Below are positions 8,866 to 15,630 of a stretch of DNA of 64,000 bases, one piece after another. The DNA comes from Carnimonas bestiolae. Its GTDB lineage: Bacteria; Pseudomonadota; Gammaproteobacteria; Pseudomonadales; Halomonadaceae. The DNA lies in assembly GCF_051251125.1 (NCBI RefSeq), contig NZ_JBPCZL010000005.1; one strand, 5' to 3'. The notes below the pieces were generated by a model. That model did no database searches. It saw only the letters and a list, made by a program, of their open reading frames with translations, and had not been told where the DNA came from. The stretch's first letter is position 1. The number at the start of each line of letters is the position of its first letter. The position numbers were made by a program, and so were the translations under genes.

Positions 8866-9615
8866 ATGAATAAACTTCGCAGTATCGTGTTTTACATCGG
8901 CTACGTGGTGTTGATCATCCTGATGGCCGTACTGATTGTGCCGGTATGCTGCGTGCTGCCGGTCAAGAAGCGCTTCGATTTATTGAACGTCTATAATCAC
9001 GCGATCATGCTGTGGTTGCGCGTAAGTTGCGGTATTCGGATCGAGGTGCACGGCGATCGCCAAGCGCTGCCCGACGGTGCCTGCGTGATGCTGTCGAACC
9101 ACCAGAGTGAGTGGGAAACGCTCTATTTGCAGTTGCTTAAGCCGCCCATGTGCACGGTGCTGAAAAAGGAGCTGCTGAATATTCCGGTGTTCGGTTGGTC
9201 ATTGCGCCTGATCAGGCCAATTCCGCTAGATCGCTCGCAGCCTTCCAAAGCGCTGAAGTCGCTGATGACGGAAGGTGCCGAACGGCTCAAGAACGGCTTT
9301 TCGGTGCTGCTGTTCCCCGAGGGCACGCGGGTGCCGCCGGGGCAGCGCAAGTCGTTTTCCAAAAGCGGTGTGATGCTGGCGCAGCGAGCTGGCGCAGAGA
9401 TTGTGCCCATCGCTCACAACTCGGGAGAGTGCTGGCTAAGCGGTAGCTGGGTGAAGAAGCCGGGCACCATTCGCATTGCGATTGGCCAACCGATCGCAAC
9501 GGCCGGCCGTAAAGCCAATGACGTGCATGCTGAAGTAGAACAGTGGATCGAAGGCAGGCTGGCACAGATTTCCGACGTGCCACGACCAGCGCAGAATGCT
9601 GACGGCGATGCATGA
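8866..9615 (+). CDS. 1-acyl-sn-glycerol-3-phosphate acyltransferase family protein (PlsC-like)
   Basis: A 249-residue membrane-associated acyltransferase. An N-terminal hydrophobic helix (YVVLIILMAVLIVPVCCVL) is followed by the acyltransferase block NHQSEWE (about residue 77), then LIRPIPLDR and FPEGTR. Members transfer an acyl chain from acyl-ACP or acyl-CoA to lysophosphatidate in phospholipid synthesis. The catalytic box reads H-x4-E rather than the usual H-x4-D, a conservative variant. It lies six bases downstream of the RmlD-like gene and a shared terminator follows at 9689-9726. Confidence 0.9.
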   Translation: MNKLRSIVFYIGYVVLIILMAVLIVPVCCVLPVKKRFDLLNVYNHAIMLWLRVSCGIRIEVHGDRQALPDGACVMLSNHQSEWETLYLQLLKPPMCTVLKKELLNIPVFGWSLRLIRPIPLDRSQPSKALKSLMTEGAERLKNGFSVLLFPEGTRVPPGQRKSFSKSGVMLAQRAGAEIVPIAHNSGECWLSGSWVKKPGTIRIAIGQPIATAGRKANDVHAEVEQWIEGRLAQISDVPRPAQNADGDA

Positions 9616-9688
9616 TTGGGCAAGGCGCGCTGAGACAGTGATCAGTCGCCGCCCGGGCTGAGCTTCCCTCGCACGTCATGCCTGAACG

Positions 9689-9726
9689 AAAAAAGCGCCA
9701 TAGGATTCAGTTCCCATGGCGCTTTT
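9689..9726. terminator. Bidirectional terminator between plsC-like gene and hdeD
   Basis: AAAAAGCGCCATAGG and CCCATGGCGCTTTTT pair with one mismatch around a short loop. The A-run and T-run at its ends make it a terminator in both directions, serving the convergent plus-strand acyltransferase and minus-strand HdeD genes. Confidence 0.88.
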
Positions 9727-9784
9727 TCGTGCTCGCGATTAATTAATTGCGGCTTTTTAGCGCCAGGCCGAGCAGCACATAGCT

Positions 9785-10267
9785 CTAGCCCTGGAAGACC
9801 AGGTCGAACGCGAGGAACATGCCGATCACCCATAGGCTATTGGCAGGCCAGCCCACGACCAGCACGACGCCCAGCAGCAGGGTAATGATCGCTGAGAAAA
9901 TAATCCAACCGCGGCCGGGGGCAGATGACGGAATAGAGAGCAGGCGTGAAATTCCAACGAAGATCAGTACGATGCCGAGCCACAGTGTTAGCACGGAGGA
10001 AAACGCAAAGGGGTTGCTGATGGCGAATATGCCTGCCACCGCATACAGCAGCCCGGAAATAATCCAGAACGCCTTACGCTGGTGCTGACGGAAACCGTGG
10101 ATCAGCTGCAGCACGCCACCAATCAGCATCACAACGCCTACCAGATAGATAGACGCCGCCGTCGCAACAATAAGGTTGCCCATTGCGATAAAGCCAATAA
10201 TCAGCATGACGATGCCAATACCGAGGCTCCATTTCCAGGACGAAGGGGAAATGAGGGGAGAGGTCAT
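9785..10267 (-). CDS. HdeD family membrane protein, probably cut short by an amber codon
   Basis: A 160-residue DUF308/HdeD protein with about six hydrophobic helices (for example WSLGIGIVMLIIGFIAM, SIYLVGVVMLIGGVLQL, FWIISGLLYAVAGIF). E. coli HdeD is linked to acid resistance. The frame stops at TAG (9787-9785), just after FDLVFQG. If the amber is read through, 13 more codons give SYVLLGLALKSRN and then TAA at 9743. That tail is what I expect for the last helix of the family, where a Trp often follows the Gly, so TGG to TAG is a likely origin. The protein may still work without the last half-helix. Confidence 0.85.
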   Translation of the reverse strand: MTSPLISPSSWKWSLGIGIVMLIIGFIAMGNLIVATAASIYLVGVVMLIGGVLQLIHGFRQHQRKAFWIISGLLYAVAGIFAISNPFAFSSVLTLWLGIVLIFVGISRLLSIPSSAPGRGWIIFSAIITLLLGVVLVVGWPANSLWVIGMFLAFDLVFQG

Positions 10268-10357
10268 AGAAGCTCCATTGGGTAGGGTGGATTGAGAAGG
10301 AGTGTTTTCAGTTTAGTTGATGGTGAAGGATTCGAGGTGGCGAATGCCCTTAACGCA

Positions 10358-10393
10358 ACTGAGCCCAAAAGCGGCAGTGCTTTTGGGCTCAGT
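10358..10393 (-). terminator. Hairpin after fabB
   Basis: A perfect 14-bp stem ACTGAGCCCAAAAG / CTTTTGGGCTCAGT with an 8-base loop lies about 20 bases after the fabB stop. The trailing U-tract is weak. Confidence 0.75.
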
Positions 10394-10415
10394 GGTTGAT
10401 CAGCGTGCGGTGCGA

Positions 10416-11633
10416 TTAGTCGGTAACTCTTTCGAATACCAAACACGCATTGGTGCCGCCAAAGCCGAATCCGTTCGACATAACGCAATTCAGATTTGCA
10501 TTGTCGATGCGTTCTCGAACGATGTTGCAACCTTCTGCTTCTGGATCGAGCTCATCAATATTGGCGGATGCGCAGACAAAGTTATTGTTCAGCATAAGCA
10601 GCGAGTAGATCGCTTCCTGAACGCCAGTAGCGCCCAGCGAGTGACCAGTCAGCGATTTGGTGGACGATATCCAGGGCATGTTGTCTCTGAATACGTCGCG
10701 CAGTGCGCCCAGCTCGCGAACGTCGCCGATAGGTGTCGAGGTGCCGTGCGTGTTGATGTAGTCGACATCACCTTGCACCGTGGAGAGCGCTTGCTTCATG
10801 CAGCGGATAGCGCCTTCGCCTGACGGAGCCACCATGTCGTAACCGTCGGAGTTGGCACCGTATCCCACCAGTTCGGCGTAGATTTTGGCACCGCGCGCCT
10901 TGGCGTGTTCATACTCTTCGAGTACCACGATGCCGCCGCCGCCAGCGATAACGAAGCCATCACGCTTGGTATCGTAGGGCCGAGAGGCTTTTTCGGGGCT
11001 GTCGTTGTACTCGGTAGAAAGCGCGCCCATGGCGTCGAACAGACACGAGAGCGTCCAGTGCTCTTCTTCACCGCCGCCAGCGAAGACAACGTCTTGCTTG
11101 CCAAACTGAATCTGCTCCATGGCGGAGCCAATGCAGTGGGCGGAGGTGGCGCAGGCGCTGGAGATCGAGTAGTTGACGCCCTTGATGCCAAAGGGGGTCG
11201 CCAGACAGGCAGATACGGTGCTGCCCATCGTTTTGGTGACTCGATAAGGACCGACACGGCGCAGTCCTTTCTCGCGCAGGACATCGGCTGCTTCGACCTG
11301 ATTGGCGGACGAAGCACCACCGGAGCCTGCGATCAATCCCGTTCTTGGATTCGATACTTGTTCTGGTGTAAGACCGGCATCTTCTATCGCTTGCTTCATT
11401 GAAATATAGGCATAGGCAGCTGCATCCCCCATGAATCGCATCTGCTTGCGATCGATGTGTTCTGCAAAGTCGATGTCCACTGCGCCAGCAACATGGCTAC
11501 GCATGCCTCGTGCGGCGTATTCCTCGCGATAGCGGATTCCCGACCGCCCTTCGCGCAGGGCGTCGAGTACTTGATGCTGGTCGTTACCCAGACAAGAAAC
11601 AATGCCAATACCTGTGACTACTACGCGTCGCAT
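10416..11633 (-). CDS. fabB: Beta-ketoacyl-ACP synthase I
   Basis: A 405-residue condensing enzyme that elongates acyl-ACP with malonyl-ACP and is needed for unsaturated fatty acids. The catalytic Cys161 sits in SSACATSAH, and the two active-site histidines are in NTHGTSTPIGD and KSLTGHSLGATG. The C-terminus has the family GFGFGGTNAC loop. It lies 14 bases downstream of fabA, so the pair forms the standard fabAB operon. Full length for the family. Confidence 0.98.
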   Translation of the reverse strand: MRRVVVTGIGIVSCLGNDQHQVLDALREGRSGIRYREEYAARGMRSHVAGAVDIDFAEHIDRKQMRFMGDAAAYAYISMKQAIEDAGLTPEQVSNPRTGLIAGSGGASSANQVEAADVLREKGLRRVGPYRVTKTMGSTVSACLATPFGIKGVNYSISSACATSAHCIGSAMEQIQFGKQDVVFAGGGEEEHWTLSCLFDAMGALSTEYNDSPEKASRPYDTKRDGFVIAGGGGIVVLEEYEHAKARGAKIYAELVGYGANSDGYDMVAPSGEGAIRCMKQALSTVQGDVDYINTHGTSTPIGDVRELGALRDVFRDNMPWISSTKSLTGHSLGATGVQEAIYSLLMLNNNFVCASANIDELDPEAEGCNIVRERIDNANLNCVMSNGFGFGGTNACLVFERVTD

Positions 11634-11647
11634 GAGAACTCTCCCAA

Positions 11648-12163
11648 TCAGGCACTCTCAGTGGAGCTGAAAAGACCAACACGCAGGTCGTTTGCCTGGT
11701 AAATGGGCTTCCCGTCCACGAGAAGTTCACCGTCGGCGATGCCAAGAATCAGCCGGCGTGTGATCACACGTTTGAGGTGAATATGATACGTAACGGTTTC
11801 GGCGCTGGGCATGATCTGATCGGAGAACTTGACCTCTCCGCAGCCTAGTGCACGGCCGCGGCCGGGGCTGCCGAGCCAGGCCAGGTGAAAACCAACCAGT
11901 TGCCACATGGCGTCAAGCCCCAGACAGCCGGGCATTACCGGGTCGCCGGGGAAGTGGCATTGGAAGAACCAAAGATCAGGCTTGATGTCGAGCTCAGCGA
12001 TAATTTCGCCCTTGCCGTAATGACCACCGGTTTCAGAGATATGCGTGATGCGGTCAAGCATCAACATGTTGGGGGCCGGTAGCTGGGCATTGCCGGGGCC
12101 GAAGAGTTCGCCTTGGCTGCATTTCAGCAGCTCTTCATAGCTGAAGGAATGTTGCTTGGTCAC
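11648..12163 (-). CDS. fabA: 3-hydroxydecanoyl-ACP dehydratase/isomerase
   Basis: A 171-residue hot-dog fold enzyme that dehydrates 3-hydroxydecanoyl-ACP and isomerises the product, which starts unsaturated fatty acid synthesis. The catalytic His lies in CHFPGDPVMPGCLGLDAMW and the second active-site region is GLDAMWQLVGF. The start ATG at 12163 gives MTKQHSFSYEELL, which matches the family N-terminus. It is the first gene of fabAB; the promoter should be in the gap 12164-12375. Confidence 0.98.
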   Translation of the reverse strand: MTKQHSFSYEELLKCSQGELFGPGNAQLPAPNMLMLDRITHISETGGHYGKGEIIAELDIKPDLWFFQCHFPGDPVMPGCLGLDAMWQLVGFHLAWLGSPGRGRALGCGEVKFSDQIMPSAETVTYHIHLKRVITRRLILGIADGELLVDGKPIYQANDLRVGLFSSTESA

Positions 12164-12375
12164 AAAGACACTTTCCGAAGATCTGGGTAAATAGGTGTAC
12201 GTAATTTCTCTATCTTGCGCCTAACTTCCTCATTTCAAGGGAACGCGCGAAATCAGCTTGGCACCGGGGTGCTTCACTAAAGTTAAATTTTGCGCAGAGA
12301 AATTGCGCCGTTAGCGGCGGCAGGCGGCCTTGTTCACTTCTTTTCGATGTTATCGATGAGAAGCAAATGGCATCA

Positions 12376-12408
12376 GTGCCAGCGGCAACATTATGCCATA
12401 GCTGGCAC
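12376..12408. terminator. Hairpin between fabA promoter region and phrB
   Basis: GTGCCAGC and GCTGGCAC form a perfect 8-bp stem with a 17-base loop. No strong U-tract follows on either strand, so this is a structure of uncertain function close to the phrB terminator. Confidence 0.4.
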
Positions 12409-12417
12409 CGACTGCAT

Positions 12418-12442
12418 AAAAACGACCTTCTGCCGACGGTCG
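12418..12442 (-). terminator. Probable terminator of phrB
   Basis: On the minus strand CGACC and GGTCG form a 5-bp stem followed at once by five Ts. It lies 20 bases after the phrB stop. The stem is short, so confidence is moderate. Confidence 0.5.
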
Positions 12443-12461
12443 ATGGTACGTGAGACGCCTA

Positions 12462-13880
12462 CTAATCGCGTTTGAATGCCTTGGCAAAAGCCTCCAAGGC
12501 GCGCTCGCGGGCGGCACGGTGATCGACGATGGGAGCAGGGTAATCGATTGCCTGGCGTTGTTCGCTACTAGGGTTATGACGCGATTTTGCGTCGAGAGTT
12601 TCGAAACCATCGAGCCATTGCGCGAGAAATTCGCCTTTTTCGTCAAAACGCTGCGATTGAGTGGTGGGGTTAAATAGTCGGAAATAGGGCGAGGCGTCAG
12701 TGCCTGTTGAAGCTCCCCATTGCCAACCGCCATTGTTGGCGCCAAATTCGCCATCGATCAGGTGCTCAAGGAAAAAGGCTTCGCCTTCGCGCCAATCAAT
12801 TAGCAAATGCTTGGTCAGAAACATGCTGACGACCATGCGCAGACGGTTGTGCATCCAGCCGCTGGTCACCAGCTGCTTCATGGCTGCGTCAACGATGGGA
12901 TAGCCGGTGCGTCCTTCCTTCCATGCCTCAAGATCCTTCGCTGCGTTGCGCCATTTAACGGCTTTGCCTTCTTCCTTGAAGGGCTGATGACGACACACGC
13001 GCGGGAAGCCGACCATGATGTGCTGATAGAACTCACGCCAGATCAGCTCATTCACCCAGGCCGTGGTACCTGCATCGCCATCGCTGAGGTGGCCGCTGTT
13101 GTGATGCAAGGCAGCATTCAGACATTGCCTGCTGGAGATGGCGCCGACCGCGAGATAGGGCGATAAGGTGCTGGTACCGTCGAGCGCCGGGAAGTCGCGC
13201 GCGTCGGTGTAGCGCTTGACCGCACGGTTGAGAAACCGTGACAGCCTCGATTGTGCGGCTTCACTGCCTGCGGGCCAGTGTTGCGCGGCGTCGTTTGGCG
13301 ACAGCGTGGGAGCTGACAAGCTATCGCTGTTGATTCCGCGGGGTTTGGTTTGTTGCTCGGGGGCTGGAGAGGGCTCGAGCTGTTCTGCGCTGAGCTGACG
13401 ATGCCAGGCACGCGAGAAAGGCGTGAAGACGCTGTAGTACTCTCCTTTGCCGGTTTGCAGCTCGCCCGGTGAGAACTGAATCATGTCGGTGTAACGGGTG
13501 ACCTTGAGCTCGGCATCCCGCGCAGCTTTCACTACCCTGACATCGCGCGCGCGTTCGTTAACGGCATATTCGTCATTGAAGTAAAGGTGCGTGGCGCCTA
13601 TCTGTTTCGCTTTGGCCACCAACTGTTTGGGTACGTCGTCGAAGTGTTTGGCATCGAGCACCAGCACTGGAATGTGCAGTGCTTCCAGCTGCTCTTTAAC
13701 GTCTTGCGCACAGCGATACCAAAAATCCTGCTTGTTGCCGCCATGACCTTGATTCGACATCTGCGCGTAGCAAGGTGCCAGCAGCGCCGCTACCTTACCG
13801 TGCTGGGCAGCTGCGGCCAGCGCCCGATTATCGTCGATGCGCAAATCGTTACGCAGCCACACCAAGTGAAGATCGCCCAT
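12462..13880 (-). CDS. phrB: Deoxyribodipyrimidine photolyase
   Basis: A 472-residue FAD enzyme that repairs cyclobutane pyrimidine dimers with blue light. The N-terminal antenna domain starts HLVWLRNDLRIDDNRAL. The C-terminal FAD domain has STLSPYLAVGAIS, ELIWREFYQHIM, GYPIVDAAMKQL, GWMHNRLRMV and NNGGWQW, all hallmarks of class I CPD photolyases. Length matches the E. coli enzyme. It is transcribed away from the CbiX-like gene's stop in the same direction, with about 70 bases between them. Confidence 0.97.
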   Translation of the reverse strand: MGDLHLVWLRNDLRIDDNRALAAAAQHGKVAALLAPCYAQMSNQGHGGNKQDFWYRCAQDVKEQLEALHIPVLVLDAKHFDDVPKQLVAKAKQIGATHLYFNDEYAVNERARDVRVVKAARDAELKVTRYTDMIQFSPGELQTGKGEYYSVFTPFSRAWHRQLSAEQLEPSPAPEQQTKPRGINSDSLSAPTLSPNDAAQHWPAGSEAAQSRLSRFLNRAVKRYTDARDFPALDGTSTLSPYLAVGAISSRQCLNAALHHNSGHLSDGDAGTTAWVNELIWREFYQHIMVGFPRVCRHQPFKEEGKAVKWRNAAKDLEAWKEGRTGYPIVDAAMKQLVTSGWMHNRLRMVVSMFLTKHLLIDWREGEAFFLEHLIDGEFGANNGGWQWGASTGTDASPYFRLFNPTTQSQRFDEKGEFLAQWLDGFETLDAKSRHNPSSEQRQAIDYPAPIVDHRAARERALEAFAKAFKRD

Positions 13881-13954
13881 GCGCGCTCCCTAACCGAAGA
13901 ATGTCACCAGCGGCCGCCGTAGCGCCCGCTGGCATCAAGTTGCAGTGTAGTCGA

Positions 13955-14341
13955 CTAATGCGTGCGGGTAGTGCTATCGCGCTCGGCGACGATCTCGGCG
14001 ACAACGTCGGTAAACGCGGGATGCTGCCCCACTGGGGGTAGCAGCTCTAGCGACAGCTGGGGAAACTGGGCAGTGAGCGCCTCAATCTGCTGCGGCACGT
14101 CGTGACGCAAATGGCGGCCCTCTGCGAAGAACAATGGCAGGATATCAACGCGCTGTTGGCCCGCAGTTGTCTCGGCGATCTCCTCAACAACTTCTTCGAT
14201 CAGTGGTGAACAAAGCTCCATATAGGCGAGCCTGACGTGATCGCCTAAACGCTCGCGCAGACGCGCTTCCATGGCGGCGAAGGGGGCTTGCCATTTGGGG
14301 TCGGTAGAGCCGTGAGCAAGAATAATCAGATAGTTCTGCAT
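13955..14341 (-). CDS. Small CbiX-type sirohydrochlorin chelatase-like protein
   Basis: A 128-residue single-domain chelatase of the CbiX/SirB fold: LIILAHGSTDPKW at the N-terminus carries the metal-binding His of the family, and ILPLFFAEGRHLRHDVP carries the second conserved His-containing loop. Such short proteins act as dimers and insert Co or Fe into sirohydrochlorin-type tetrapyrroles. No other cobalamin or siroheme genes are adjacent, so the metal and pathway are open. It is upstream of phrB on the same strand. A heptanucleotide repeat tract lies 149-234 bases upstream of its start. Confidence 0.88.
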   Translation of the reverse strand: MQNYLIILAHGSTDPKWQAPFAAMEARLRERLGDHVRLAYMELCSPLIEEVVEEIAETTAGQQRVDILPLFFAEGRHLRHDVPQQIEALTAQFPQLSLELLPPVGQHPAFTDVVAEIVAERDSTTRTH

Positions 14342-14489
14342 AAAAGGTCTCGCAGGGTAACGGTGAACGCGGGATGTTGAACGCTATAGTGATGACGGGC
14401 CAGGCGCTTTTCAACGCGCATGACAGGAAACCTTAGCGACTCACGGTGACACTGGCGACGCGATATGGCGTTTACGGCAGGCGTAGATG

Positions 14490-14575
14490 CCAACCGCCAA
14501 CCGCCAACCGCCAACCGCCAACCGCCAACCGCCAACCGCCAACCGCCAACCGCCAACCGCCAACCGCCAACCGCC
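14490..14575. repeat. Tandem heptanucleotide repeat, 12 copies of CCAACCG
   Basis: Twelve exact copies of the 7-mer CCAACCG plus a trailing CC run without interruption over 86 bases, in the divergent gap between the CbiX-like gene (minus) and the TIGR01777 gene (plus, start 78 bases further on). Perfect repeats of this length are prone to slippage. Seven is not a multiple of three, so any frame crossing it would shift, but no convincing gene does. Confidence 0.98.
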
Positions 14576-14653
14576 GTGAAGATCATGCGTATTCGCTAAT
14601 TACCGCGTTAGCGCTACAGTTAGTGAAAGACGCGCAAGGGTGGAGGCTGTGTC

Positions 14654-15547
14654 ATGTTGGTATTGGTAAGCGGGGCGACAGGATTTGTGGGGCGGCGGCT
14701 ATGCCAGCAGTTGCACCAGCAAGGGCATCGTATCGGTGTCATCAGTCGCGATCCCGAGCAGGCGGCAGCGCGTATCGGCGTTGACGTTATGGCGAGAAAA
14801 AGCGCCGAGGAGTTCGCGGATCAGCCGATCGATGCCATTGTCAATTTGGCGGGAGCGCCCATTTTTGGCAAGCGTTGGAGTGAACAGCGCAAGCGTGAGC
14901 TGATTGACAGCCGGGTGTCGATGACGCGCTCGCTGGTAGCGCTTTGCCATGCATTGGCCGAGCCGCCGCGTGTGATGGTGTCTGGATCGGCGATGGGTTT
15001 TTATGGCGATCAGGGGGATCGCGATGTTGACGAACACACCTTGCCACACCGGGAGTTTGCGCATCAGCTGTGCCACGAATGGGAGCAGGCCGCGGCCCCG
15101 CTGGCAAATAGCAATACCCGGCTGGTGATTGTGCGGCTTGGGCTGGTGCTCGATCCTGAGGGCGGCATGCTGAAGTCGTTGCTGCCGACGGTGCGGTTGT
15201 TCGCGGGGGCGCAGTTGAGCGATGGCCGTCAGTATATGCCGTGGATTTCATTGCAGGACACGGTGCGCGCGTTGCTGTGGCTGATGGAAAACGACAGTGC
15301 GGAGGGCGTGTACAACTTGAGCGCGCCGCATCCGGTGCGTAACCGTGAATTATTGAAGGCATTGGGAAGGGCAGTGCATCGTCCAGTGCCGTGGCGTGTG
15401 CCCGGAGTAATGCTGAAGCTAGGGTTGGGCGAAATGTCACGCATGCTGCTCACTGGCGCGGCGATGCGTCCCAGACGCTTGGTGGGAGAGGGTTTTCATT
15501 TCAAGCACGAAACGCTGCAGCAGGCGCTTGCAGCGCAGCTCGAGTAG
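14654..15547 (+). CDS. TIGR01777-family NAD(P)-dependent epimerase-like protein (YfcH-like)
   Basis: A 297-residue extended SDR. The dinucleotide motif is VSGATGFVGRRL at the N-terminus, followed by DAIVNLAGAPIFGKRW, which is diagnostic for the TIGR01777/YfcH group, then SGSAMGFYGDQGD, VIVRLGLVL and PWISLQDTVRALLW. The C-terminal DUF1731 part has the expected RRLVGEGFHFKH ending. The substrate is unknown in this family. It stands alone, with a shared terminator between it and convergent rapA. The repeat tract lies upstream, in the region where its promoter should be. Confidence 0.92.
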   Translation: MLVLVSGATGFVGRRLCQQLHQQGHRIGVISRDPEQAAARIGVDVMARKSAEEFADQPIDAIVNLAGAPIFGKRWSEQRKRELIDSRVSMTRSLVALCHALAEPPRVMVSGSAMGFYGDQGDRDVDEHTLPHREFAHQLCHEWEQAAAPLANSNTRLVIVRLGLVLDPEGGMLKSLLPTVRLFAGAQLSDGRQYMPWISLQDTVRALLWLMENDSAEGVYNLSAPHPVRNRELLKALGRAVHRPVPWRVPGVMLKLGLGEMSRMLLTGAAMRPRRLVGEGFHFKHETLQQALAAQLE

Positions 15548-15580
15548 CGAGCGCTGGTGATTCGATGCGGTATGAATGGC

Positions 15581-15611
15581 AACACGGCCGAGCATTGCGC
15601 TCGGCCGTGTT
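15581..15611. terminator. Bidirectional hairpin between TIGR01777 gene and rapA
   Basis: AACACGGCCGAGC and GCTCGGCCGTGTT form a perfect 13-bp stem with a 5-base loop between two convergent genes. U-tracts are short on both sides. Confidence 0.75.
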
Positions 15612-15630
15612 GGTTAAGGGAGAACTACGC

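Noticed and set aside
14326..14586. A minus-strand frame through the heptanucleotide repeat giving GGWRLAV repeats
   Set aside because: The repeat alone keeps the frame open. There is no conserved flank, and the frame overlaps the CbiX-like start.
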